Source: an uncultured Mesorhizobium sp. (GTDB lineage Bacteria; Pseudomonadota; Alphaproteobacteria; Rhizobiales; Rhizobiaceae). From it: a stretch of DNA of 64,000 bases. The stretch is taken from assembly GCA_937958475.1 (NCBI GenBank), contig CALFXR010000117.1, positions 1 to 64,000 of the forward strand, written 5' to 3'. Both the position numbers and the translations under genes were made by a program. The notes beneath the pieces were generated by a model. It had not been told where the DNA came from. It saw nothing but the letters and a program-made list of their open reading frames with translations, and searched no databases. Positions within the stretch are counted from its first letter, which is position 1. Each line of letters begins with the position of its first letter. Shown one piece after another: positions 57,307 to 64,000 of this stretch.

Positions 57307-58176
57307 ATGAACGTCGAACGCATCGAAAGCAGCCTCCAGCCGCGTTTCTGGTCCTTCAACCGGCCGGGACAGCCGCCTGCCCGCCAGCTCGTGCTGGTCT
57401 CCGACGGCAACGGCGAGGCCGAGGTGGACGGCGAGCGCCATGCCCTGTCGGGACCCGCGGTCCTTTGGCTGGGCAGCCTTCGCGTCGGCCGGCTGCGCAT
57501 CGAGGCCGGTGCCGCCGGCTACCGGGCATGGGTCGAGAACCAGATGATCGTCGCCGCGATCGGCGACCAGGTCGAGTCCGCGAGTCTCGGCTATCTCGTC
57601 GACCGCGACTTCGTGCTTTCGCTGGCAGGCCACGCCGACCAGGCGGGCATCATCGAGCGCTGCGTGGCGGGAGTCCATGCCGAGCTACGCCAGCCGCAGC
57701 AGGGTTCGCCCCTCCTTGTCTCGGCACTCGTACGCATCGTGCTGGTCGCCCTGCTGCGGGCTTCCGGCGGCGAGACGCCGCCGCCGCCGGCGAGCGGCGA
57801 GCGTTCCGCACTTCTTCAACGCTTCCGCCAACTGGTCGAGATGAACTTCCGCAGCCACTGGACGATCGCGCAATACGCCGAGGCGCTACGCATCTCGCCC
57901 GACCGGCTGCACGCCATCTGCACGACCGGCATCGGCAAGTCGCCGAAGGCGCTGGTCTCCGAGCGCCTGGCCCACGAGGCGGCGATCCGCCTGGAGCGCT
58001 CGGCCCTGACCATAGAGCAGCTCGGCCACGCGCTCGGCTTCGGCGATCCGGCGCATTTCTCCAACTTCTTCCGCCGCATGACCGGCATGGCGCCAGGCCG
58101 CTACAGAAAGCTGGTCTCGACATCCCGGGCCGACGCCGCCAACGTAACGGCCGCGAGCTTCGCCGACTGGCCGTGA
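57307..58176 (+). CDS. AraC-family transcriptional regulator
   Basis: The 289-residue protein has a C-terminal double helix-turn-helix of the AraC type: HWTIAQYAEALRISPDRLHAICTTG at about 178-202 and IEQLGHALGFGDPAHFSNFF at about 230-250, then GMAPGRYRKL. The N-terminal 150 residues form a cupin-like part (LVLVSDGNGEAEVDGERHAL), as in PobR-type regulators of aromatic-acid genes. It diverges from the aldehyde dehydrogenase and the second importer, and is probably their activator. A TTG start 21 bases upstream is also open. Its stop is in frame with the downstream binding-protein gene, separated by ten codons. Confidence 0.83.
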   Translation: MNVERIESSLQPRFWSFNRPGQPPARQLVLVSDGNGEAEVDGERHALSGPAVLWLGSLRVGRLRIEAGAAGYRAWVENQMIVAAIGDQVESASLGYLVDRDFVLSLAGHADQAGIIERCVAGVHAELRQPQQGSPLLVSALVRIVLVALLRASGGETPPPPASGERSALLQRFRQLVEMNFRSHWTIAQYAEALRISPDRLHAICTTGIGKSPKALVSERLAHEAAIRLERSALTIEQLGHALGFGDPAHFSNFFRRMTGMAPGRYRKLVSTSRADAANVTAASFADWP

Positions 58177-58206
58177 CCGGCAAGCCCCTTTCGCTCGCCT
58201 AGGCAA

Positions 58207-59454
58207 ATGCTCTATCTGTCTCGACCGATGAGCCCACGCCACCCTCCATCCCCCGCATCGCCGGCCGTCATCCGGCCGTCGACGCTGCGCGTGCTCGGGA
58301 CCTCGATCACCATCATCGACCCGATCGTTGCGCTCGCCGAGGCCGATCTCGGCTTCAAGGTCGAATACGAGGTGCTCGACTTCATTTCCTGCCAGCGCAA
58401 GGCGGCGCTGGAGCCCGGCGCCTACGACGTCTACGACCAGTGCTTTCACAACCTCGACATCGTCTGGTTCTGGGGCGCCCTGCAGCCGCTCGACACCTGG
58501 CGGCTCGACAAGTGGGACGAGGTCAGCGACCTGACCAAGCGCGGCCGCATCAGCCGCCACGGCTGGCAGGGACACGGCGACGCGCCGGTCAAGAAGCTCT
58601 ATGTCCAGCCCGGCGATTCGCTCGGCTCCGATCCGGGCCGCTACATCTCCATGCTGCCGACCGTGCACAATCTCGATTCCTTCGGCTACGACGTCGGCGT
58701 CTTCGGCAACGGCCATCGTGGCCGCGAGAGCTGGGCCTGGCTGCTCGATCCGCGCGCCAGGGGCCGTATCGCGCTCGTCGACGAGCCGGCCATCGGCATC
58801 TTCGACGCGGCGCTGGCCGCCGAGGCCTCCGGCGCGATCACGTTCCGCGACATCGGCAATCTCGCGGTCGAGGAGATCGACGTCCTGATGGACCTTCTCG
58901 AGGAGAAGCGGCAGCAGGGCTATTTCCGCGCCGTCTGGCGCGACGCCGAGGAAGCGCGGCGCCTCGTGCTTGACGGGCGCACGTCGGTCCAGAGCATGTG
59001 GTCGCCGGCCTACTGGGGACTTGGCGAGGCCGACCGCCGTTTCGTCGAAGCGGTTCCCGTCGAGGGCTACCGCGCCTGGCACGGCGGCATCAGCCTCGCC
59101 CATCACGTCGACGGCCGGCTCCAGAACATGGCCTACGAATACATGAACTGGTGGCTCTCAGGCAGGCCGGGCGCGGTGATGGCGCGGCAGGGCTACTACA
59201 TGTCGGTTGCCGGAACCGTGCGCCACGCGCTGGCCGACGACGAGTGGGCCTACTGGTACGGCGGCGAAGAGGCGATGCGCGACCTGCCCGGCCCCGACGG
59301 CGAGATCGCCGTGCGCGCCGGCTCGCGCCGGGCCGGTGGCTCCTACTGGGACCGCGCCAACCGCATCGCGGTGTGGAACACGGTCATGGATGAACACAAC
59401 TACGCCGTCCGCGCCTGGAGCCGGTTCGTCGCGCGCGTCAGGGGCGACGCCTGA
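58207..59454 (+). CDS. PotD-like solute-binding protein without a visible signal peptide
   Basis: The 415-residue protein belongs to the extracellular solute-binding class with a spermidine/putrescine-type operon (two PotBC-like permeases and a PotA-like ATPase follow after the regulator). Features: TLRVLGTSITIIDPIVALAE at the N-terminus, YDVYDQCFHNLDIVWFWGAL, SMLPTVHNLDSFGYDVGVFG, and ISLAHHVDGRLQNMAYEYMNWWLSG near the C-terminus. The first 28 residues (MLYLSRPMSPRHPPSPASPA) are Pro- and Ser-rich with no hydrophobic core, and the frame cannot be extended to a leader because the AraC stop is 30 bases upstream in frame. It may be exported another way, act in the cytoplasm or be mis-started. 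The ligand is unknown. Confidence 0.72.
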   Translation: MLYLSRPMSPRHPPSPASPAVIRPSTLRVLGTSITIIDPIVALAEADLGFKVEYEVLDFISCQRKAALEPGAYDVYDQCFHNLDIVWFWGALQPLDTWRLDKWDEVSDLTKRGRISRHGWQGHGDAPVKKLYVQPGDSLGSDPGRYISMLPTVHNLDSFGYDVGVFGNGHRGRESWAWLLDPRARGRIALVDEPAIGIFDAALAAEASGAITFRDIGNLAVEEIDVLMDLLEEKRQQGYFRAVWRDAEEARRLVLDGRTSVQSMWSPAYWGLGEADRRFVEAVPVEGYRAWHGGISLAHHVDGRLQNMAYEYMNWWLSGRPGAVMARQGYYMSVAGTVRHALADDEWAYWYGGEEAMRDLPGPDGEIAVRAGSRRAGGSYWDRANRIAVWNTVMDEHNYAVRAWSRFVARVRGDA

Positions 59455-60449
59455 TGATCCGCTCCGCCGACAAGTTCACCATGCCGCGCCGCTACGAGCT
59501 GATCAGCAGCGTGATCCGCAACAACATCCTGAGCGGCCGGCTGCCGCCGGGTTTCGTCCTGCTGGAAGGCCCTATCGCCAGCCTGACCCAATCCAGCCGC
59601 GCACCCGTTCAGGCGGCGCTGCGCATCCTGGAGAAGGAGCGCCTGGTCCGGCGCTTTCCCGGCCGCGGCTATCTCGTCGCCCCCGACGGCGAGGAGGTCG
59701 AGCCGCTACGCGGCGACATCCGCGAGCTCGACCTGCAGATCTCGGGCGAGATCGACGAAGCGCTGCAGAACCGCGGCACCTGGGAGATGGTCTACGACAC
59801 GGTCGAGGAGGCCGTGGCCTCGTGCCTGATCTTCGGTGAGTTCCGCATCATCGAGACCGAACTCGGCGCCCATCTCGGCGTCAGCCGCACCGTGGTGCGT
59901 GACGTGCTCAGCCGGCTGCACGAGAGCGGCCTGATCCGCAAGAACCAGAGCTCCCACTGGATCGCCGGACCGCTGACGGCGGCATCGGTGCGCAACCTGT
60001 TCGCCATCCGCGCCATCCTCGAACCGGCGGCGCTACGCGTCGCCGAGCCGTTCATCGACTATGCCGAGGTCGACCGCGTCCTGCGTTCGCTCGAAGCCGA
60101 GGGCGACGACCTCGAGGCGGAGGCGCTCGACCAGGTTCTGCTGGAAGCCTGCATCGCGCGGGCGCCCAATCCGGAACTGGTCGACGCCATCGCCCGCAAC
60201 CGCATGCCGCTGATCGCCGCCAACCGCGCCCTCACCCGGCTCGGACTGCCGCGCGACCGCATCGCCATGCGCGACCATGCCAGCCTCTTCGGCCTGCTGG
60301 CGCAGAAGCAGATCGTCCCGGCCGCGGAGCTGCTCGGCGGCTACCTCGACATGATGGCGGAGCGATCGGTCGCCCGCCTGAAGATCGTCGCGATCGTCAG
60401 CGAAACCAGCCTGATCGCGCCCTACCTGACGCCAACGCAGCAGAACTGA
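59454..60449 (+). CDS. GntR-family regulator with two winged-helix domains
   Basis: The 331-residue protein has a GntR winged helix at about 12-75 (RRYELISSVIRNNILSGRLP, then SSRAPVQAALRILEKERLVRRF) and, after a linker, a second helix-turn-helix at about 110-170 (EAVASCLIFGEFRIIETELG, then GVSRTVVRDVLSRLHESGLI). An FCD-like ligand domain follows from 180 to 310 (VRNLFAIRAILEPAALRVAE, EACIARAPNPELVDAI, MRDHASLFGLLAQ). Normal FCD regulators have one winged helix. The gene overlaps the stop of the binding-protein gene by one base (TGATG). Its targets are probably this ABC operon, and the AT-rich spacer downstream holds palindromes. Confidence 0.8.
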   Translation: MIRSADKFTMPRRYELISSVIRNNILSGRLPPGFVLLEGPIASLTQSSRAPVQAALRILEKERLVRRFPGRGYLVAPDGEEVEPLRGDIRELDLQISGEIDEALQNRGTWEMVYDTVEEAVASCLIFGEFRIIETELGAHLGVSRTVVRDVLSRLHESGLIRKNQSSHWIAGPLTAASVRNLFAIRAILEPAALRVAEPFIDYAEVDRVLRSLEAEGDDLEAEALDQVLLEACIARAPNPELVDAIARNRMPLIAANRALTRLGLPRDRIAMRDHASLFGLLAQKQIVPAAELLGGYLDMMAERSVARLKIVAIVSETSLIAPYLTPTQQN

Positions 60450-60917
60450 CTTCGCCGCATCCACATCTGGCGCCAGCGCGGCACGAGGTGCACGCAGCGC
60501 TCGGAAGGTATTCGAGTTTCGAATATCGAATGTAAAATTTTTCAATTTTACAATATCCGGCCTTCCCGGCACGATCCGCACAAGACCCGCAAGAATGCGG
60601 GCGGACCGGCGCTTCATCCAAGGGGCCTTCGCGGGGCGATCGATCCCGCGTGCAGGCATGCAGCGCAATGCGACACCTGCCAAAATAATGGATTATGAAT
60701 GCAAACTTCATGTGCATCTGGCTATTCCTAAGGCGCGGACCCCTCGGAACCCGCGCAAATCCGCCTCACGAAAAATTACGTTGCATACAAAAGACGTTTT
60801 TGATTACATCGCTGGGCAAGAGTTCATGCACTGCACGCAAAGCGCGCCCCCCTCGCTGGTGGTAGCGTGATCATCGAAATACCGCAGCGCAGGCGAATGG
60901 GTGGGTTCAGGTTCGGC
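60450..60917. other. AT-rich intergenic region with operator-like palindromes
   Basis: This 468-bp stretch has no convincing gene. It contains ATTCGA-N10-TCGAAT (60510-60531 approximately), the perfect 9-4-9 repeat listed separately at 60531, ATGAA-TGCAAAC-TTCAT near 60696, and TTGCATACAA at 60781. It is clearly poorer in GC than its surroundings, with runs such as AAAATTTTTC. It most likely contains the promoter and operators of the ABC genes that follow; an acquired fragment is possible. Confidence 0.55.
60531..60552. promoter_or_regulatory. Perfect 9-4-9 palindrome
   Basis: TGTAAAATT-TTTC-AATTTTACA is fully symmetric over 18 paired bases and lies 80 bp after the tandem-winged-helix regulator stop. 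Because it is AT-only, it is more likely an operator than a terminator. The dimeric or double-headed regulator next to it is the obvious candidate. Confidence 0.55.
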
Positions 60918-61985
60918 ATGACGGAGACGATCGCGAACATCAGTCTCTCGGGCGTCACCAAACGCTACGGCGACGTCACGGCGCTCGACGGCGTTTCGCT
61001 CGTCCTCGAGGGTAACGAGTACGTGTCGCTCCTCGGTCCGAGCGGCTCCGGCAAGACATCGCTGCTGCGCGCCATCGCCGGTTTCGAGAAGCCGGATTCG
61101 GGCAGGGTCACGGTGTTCGGCCGCGACGTGACGCACCTTGCGCCGCACAAGCGCGGCATCGGCTTCGTCTTCCAGAACTTCGCCCTGTTCCCGCATCTGT
61201 CGGTCTACGACAACGTCGCCTTCGGCCTCGCCAATGCGGATAGCCCGCCGTCGGCGGACGAGATCCGCCGCCGGGTGACCGAGATGGTACGGCTGGTCGG
61301 ACTGACCGGGCTCGAGGAGCGCGGCGTCGGGCAGATATCCGGCGGTCAGCGCCAGCGCGTCGCGCTCGCCCGCACCCTGGTGACCGAGCCCCGCCTGATC
61401 CTGCTCGACGAGCCGCTCGGCGCGCTCGACGCCAACCTGCGCATGCGCATGCGCGACGAGCTTCGCCACATCCGCGAGCGGCTGGGCGTCACCTTCCTCC
61501 ACGTCACCGGCAGCGAGACCGAGGCGCTGGCGATGGGCGATCGCGTCGTCGTGCTCGACCGCGGCCGGGTCGCACAGTTCGCCGCGCCCGATGTCATCCT
61601 CAACTCGCCGGCCAATCCGAACGTCGCCCGCTTCCTCAACCGCTACAACGTGCTGGCGGGGGCGCTGCGCGGCGACGCCTTCGCCTCCGCCTATGGCGAC
61701 CTGCGCTACGGCAAGCGCGTCGACAGCACCGATGCCGCCTACGGGGTCCGCTACGACCGCATCGCGGTCGTCGAGGAAACGGCGTCCGCTTCCGGCGTCG
61801 AGGTCCCGGTCACCTTCGTCGCCAGCGAATATCTGGGCTCGGCGGTGATGTACTTCTTCGAGGCCGCCGACGGCCACATCCTCGAGGTCGAGCACCATCT
61901 CGGCAAGGGCCGGATGCCGGAATACCGGCCGAGGGGCAGATACAAACTCCAGTGGAAACCCGAAGACGCGATCGTCTTCGGCTAG
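60918..61985 (+). CDS. PotA-like ABC ATPase
   Basis: The 355-residue ATPase has Walker A GPSGSGKTSLLRAIAG, Q-loop FQNFALFPHLSVYDNVAFGL, signature ISGGQRQRVALARTLV and Walker B LILLDEPLGALDA. A TOBE-type domain starts near 250 (NVLAGALRGDAFASAYGDLR) and carries VTFVASEYLGSAVMYFFEA, the usual PotA-family C-terminal core. The chosen ATG has an AGG seven bases upstream; earlier GTG and ATG codons in frame would add 17 or 7 residues. It lies 10 bp ahead of the permease gene. Import of a polyamine, iron chelate or similar small cation is suggested by family membership. Confidence 0.84.
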   Translation: MTETIANISLSGVTKRYGDVTALDGVSLVLEGNEYVSLLGPSGSGKTSLLRAIAGFEKPDSGRVTVFGRDVTHLAPHKRGIGFVFQNFALFPHLSVYDNVAFGLANADSPPSADEIRRRVTEMVRLVGLTGLEERGVGQISGGQRQRVALARTLVTEPRLILLDEPLGALDANLRMRMRDELRHIRERLGVTFLHVTGSETEALAMGDRVVVLDRGRVAQFAAPDVILNSPANPNVARFLNRYNVLAGALRGDAFASAYGDLRYGKRVDSTDAAYGVRYDRIAVVEETASASGVEVPVTFVASEYLGSAVMYFFEAADGHILEVEHHLGKGRMPEYRPRGRYKLQWKPEDAIVFG

Positions 61986-61995
61986 GACGACGGCC

Positions 61996-62871
61996 ATGGC
62001 TGAGCAGATCGAAACCGCTGAGAGAACCAGGAACCGCACGGCCTACTGGCTGATCGCGCCGGGCGCCGTGTGGATGGCGCTGTTCCTCGCCGTGCCCATC
62101 CTGATGATCGTCTACGTCTCGTTCTGGACGCAGACCACGTTCAAGATCGAACCGATCCTGACGATCGCCAGCTGGAAGCAGTTCTTCTCCTCGGAAACCT
62201 ATATCGGCTCGCTGTTCACCACGGTGCGCCTTTGGCTGATCGTGCTCGCCGCGACCTTCGTGCTCGGCTATCCGACCGCGCTCTTCGTCGGCCTGTTCGT
62301 CAAGAGCAAGACGCTTTCGACGGTCCTCCTGGTCGTCTGCGTCATTCCCTTCTGGACCTCGTTCCTGATCCGCGTCCTCGCCTGGAGGCCGATGCTCGGC
62401 AAGGAAGGTGCCATCAACATCCTCCTGCAGAAGGCAGGCCTGATCCAGGCGCCGATCGAGGCGCTGCTGTTCAGCGAACTGTCGGTCGTCATCGGAATGA
62501 CGCAGATCTACGTCGTCTTCATGGTCGGCCCGATCGCCTTCATGCTGAGCCGCATCGACCGCAACATCATCGAGGCCGCGCGCGACCTCGGCGCCAGCTT
62601 CTGGCGCATCTTCTTCAAGATCATCCTGCCGCTCAGCCTGCCCGGCGTCATCGTCGGCGCCATCTTCGTCTCGGTCATGGTGCTCGGCGAGTTCGCCACC
62701 ACCGCCGCGCTCTCGGGGCGCAAGGTCAACCTGCTCGGCAACATCATCGTCACCCAGGTCGGCTCGCTCAAATGGGCGCTCGCCTCGGTCGTCGGCGTCA
62801 TCCTCACCGTCATCATGGGTCTGGTGATCGCGGGCTTCCTGCGCGTCGTCGACCTGAAGAAGGAGCTCTGA
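61996..62871 (+). CDS. PotB-like ABC permease
   Basis: The 291-residue protein has an N-terminal membrane helix (YWLIAPGAVWMALFLAVPIL) and the PotB/CysT-like binding-protein-dependent permease pattern. The EAA loop is in IIEAARDLGASFWRIFFKIILPLSLPGVI, which contacts the ATPase. Six hydrophobic segments can be counted. It pairs with the second permease encoded 4 bp downstream. The charged VDLKKEL end is typical. Confidence 0.84.
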   Translation: MAEQIETAERTRNRTAYWLIAPGAVWMALFLAVPILMIVYVSFWTQTTFKIEPILTIASWKQFFSSETYIGSLFTTVRLWLIVLAATFVLGYPTALFVGLFVKSKTLSTVLLVVCVIPFWTSFLIRVLAWRPMLGKEGAINILLQKAGLIQAPIEALLFSELSVVIGMTQIYVVFMVGPIAFMLSRIDRNIIEAARDLGASFWRIFFKIILPLSLPGVIVGAIFVSVMVLGEFATTAALSGRKVNLLGNIIVTQVGSLKWALASVVGVILTVIMGLVIAGFLRVVDLKKEL

Positions 62872-62874
62872 GCG

Positions 62875-63723
62875 ATGGAGTCGCGCATCCTCAAGCCGGT
62901 TCTGGCGGTCTATGTCGGGCTCTTCATCCTGTTCCTTTACGGGCCGTTCTTCGTGCTGGGCATCCTGTCGTTCCAGCAGGGACCGGAGGGCGGGCCGCAG
63001 TTTCCGATCATCGAGTGGTCGACCTACTGGTACCAGCACATCTTCGGTCTGACGCCGCCGTCGCGCGTCGCACCCCTGCCCTTCGGCCAGTCGCTGATCC
63101 GCTCGCTGACGCTCGCCTTCATGACCATGGTCACCTCGACGGTGCTCGGCGTCATGTCGGCCCAGGCCTTCCGCTCGAAGTTCAAGGGCTCCGGCTTCGT
63201 CTTCTACCTGATCGTGCTCGGCATGATGGTGCCGGGCGTGCTCACCGGCCTCGGCACGGCGCTGACAGCCAACTCGCTCGGCATCGAGCGCCACTGGTGG
63301 TCGACGGCCTACGTCACCCACGTGGTCTACACCTTCCCCTTCGCCTTCCTGGTGATGCTCGCCATCCTCAACCGCTTCGACTCCTCCGTCGAGGAGGCGT
63401 CCTGGTCGCTGGGCGTGCCGCCGATGCGCACGTTCCGCAAGGTCACCTTCCCGCTGATCTTCCCGGGCGTGCTGTCGGCGATGCTGTTCGCCTTCACGCT
63501 CTCCTATGACGAGTTCTCGCGCACGCTGTTCGCCTCGGGCCGCGACCAGACCCTGCCGCTCGCCATCTACGGCACCTTCGCCGTGGAGATTCACCCCAAC
63601 GTCTTCGCCTTCGGCGTGCTCACCACGCTGTTCTCCTTCTCGCTGCTCACCGTCTACGCGGTCCTGATGACGATGAGCGTGCGCCGCGCCGGCAGGGCGG
63701 CGATCCAGGAGGACATCACATGA
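62875..63723 (+). CDS. PotC-like ABC permease
   Basis: The 282-residue permease begins MESRILKPVLAVYVGLFILF and has the PotC-like EEASWSLGVPPMRTFRKVTFPLIFPGVL coupling loop, here SVEEASWSLGV in place of the standard EAA sequence. Six membrane segments are visible, ending LLTVYAVLMTMSVRRAG. The stop overlaps the start of the short-chain dehydrogenase by 4 bp (ATGA). It completes the ABC importer whose binding protein is encoded upstream of the regulator. Confidence 0.84.
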   Translation: MESRILKPVLAVYVGLFILFLYGPFFVLGILSFQQGPEGGPQFPIIEWSTYWYQHIFGLTPPSRVAPLPFGQSLIRSLTLAFMTMVTSTVLGVMSAQAFRSKFKGSGFVFYLIVLGMMVPGVLTGLGTALTANSLGIERHWWSTAYVTHVVYTFPFAFLVMLAILNRFDSSVEEASWSLGVPPMRTFRKVTFPLIFPGVLSAMLFAFTLSYDEFSRTLFASGRDQTLPLAIYGTFAVEIHPNVFAFGVLTTLFSFSLLTVYAVLMTMSVRRAGRAAIQEDIT

Positions 63724-64000
63724 GCGTCGCGATCGTAACCGGCGCGGGTTCGGGCATCGGCCGCGCCATCGCGCGGAGGCTGGCCGGGGACGGCTACGAC
63801 GTCGTCGTCAACGACCTTCGCGCGGAGGCTGCCGCGGTGACTGCTGCCGAGATCGGCGCCAGGGCCGTCGCGATTGCCGGGAACGTCTCGGTCGAGGCCG
63901 ACGTCGATTCCATCGTCAACCGCTGTCGCGAGGCGTTCGGCGCCTGCACCCACCTCGTCAACTGCGCCGGCCACGTCCACCAGGCGCGCTTCGTCGATCT
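63720..64000 (+). CDS. Short-chain dehydrogenase/reductase (3' end outside window)
   Basis: The first 93 residues are visible: SVAIVTGAGSGIGRAIARRL carries the TGxxxGxG cofactor motif, NDLRAEA and AGNVSVEADVDSIV follow, and HLVNCAGHVHQARFVDL ends at the window edge with the NNAG-type block (NCAG here). It is an NAD(P)-dependent alcohol or carbonyl oxidoreductase. A 4-bp overlap couples it to the PotC-like gene, so it probably acts on the imported compound or its first breakdown product. The catalytic Tyr-Lys pair would lie outside the window. Confidence 0.85.
   Translation, partial: MSVAIVTGAGSGIGRAIARRLAGDGYDVVVNDLRAEAAAVTAAEIGARAVAIAGNVSVEADVDSIVNRCREAFGACTHLVNCAGHVHQARFVD

Noticed and set aside
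60531..60552. Palindrome considered as an intrinsic terminator of the GntR gene
   Set aside because: The stem is AT-only and weak, with no clean T run; an operator is more likely.

Overview
The window is GC-rich, densely packed DNA that looks like the chromosome or a large replicon of an alphaproteobacterium. A Hyphomicrobiales/Rhizobiales soil-type heterotroph is my best guess, from the codon use, the number of ABC importers, the FCD-type GntR regulators, a FixK/FNR-like box and the style of the aromatic catabolic genes. I see no rRNA, tRNA, insertion sequence, prophage or CRISPR array.

Region by region. (1) 1-17.2 kb is an aromatic ring-cleavage island. It holds a LigB/LigA extradiol dioxygenase pair (the A subunit runs off the left edge), a SnoaL-like protein, an FMN reductase broken by one amber codon, an amidohydrolase of the dihydroxybenzoate-decarboxylase superfamily, a YciI protein and an orphan molybdenum hydroxylase large subunit. 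These are followed by an intradiol dioxygenase, an FAD phenol-type monooxygenase, a five-gene branched-chain/aromatic-type ABC importer, a maleylacetate reductase, a second intradiol dioxygenase and a divergent LysR regulator. Together they suggest import of a hydroxylated aromatic acid, its decarboxylation or hydroxylation to hydroxyquinol, ortho cleavage to maleylacetate and reduction to 3-oxoadipate. Three intergenic regions in the first 4.4 kb share a TTGG-type palindrome that may tie the early operons to one regulator.

(2) 17.3-23.5 kb has a methyltransferase, a free-standing adenylating enzyme, a tripartite tricarboxylate transporter (TctA-TctB fusion plus its binding protein) and a carrier-protein/thioesterase fusion. 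This could be a split NRPS-like system. (3) 23.7-34.8 kb, all on the minus strand, is a carbohydrate-type ABC importer with a GntR regulator, an aldehyde dehydrogenase, an enolase-superfamily dehydratase, a GMC oxidoreductase with its small subunit and a beta-propeller protein. An oxidative sugar or sugar-acid pathway fits.

(4) 35-44.3 kb is the most unusual part. An ECF sigma factor, a membrane anti-sigma factor and a secreted subtilase are divergent from two large secreted proteins, one with DUF11-like domains and a recent 114-bp tandem repeat. Matching GTGAACC-N16-CGAC elements face both ways. The outer domain of the anti-sigma factor looks like the propeptide domain of the neighbouring protease, which suggests an unrecognised protease-gated signalling circuit. 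(5) 44.3-48.8 kb holds an alpha/beta hydrolase, a universal stress protein and a MacAB-like exporter. FixK/FNR-like boxes precede the last two.

(6) 48.9-57.1 kb is a second branched-chain/aromatic-type ABC importer, whose LivF-like ATPase has a 240-residue tail, flanked by two aldehyde dehydrogenases and a divergent AraC regulator. (7) 58.2-64 kb is a polyamine/iron-type ABC operon with a binding protein that lacks a visible signal peptide, a tandem winged-helix GntR regulator, and a short-chain dehydrogenase cut by the right edge.
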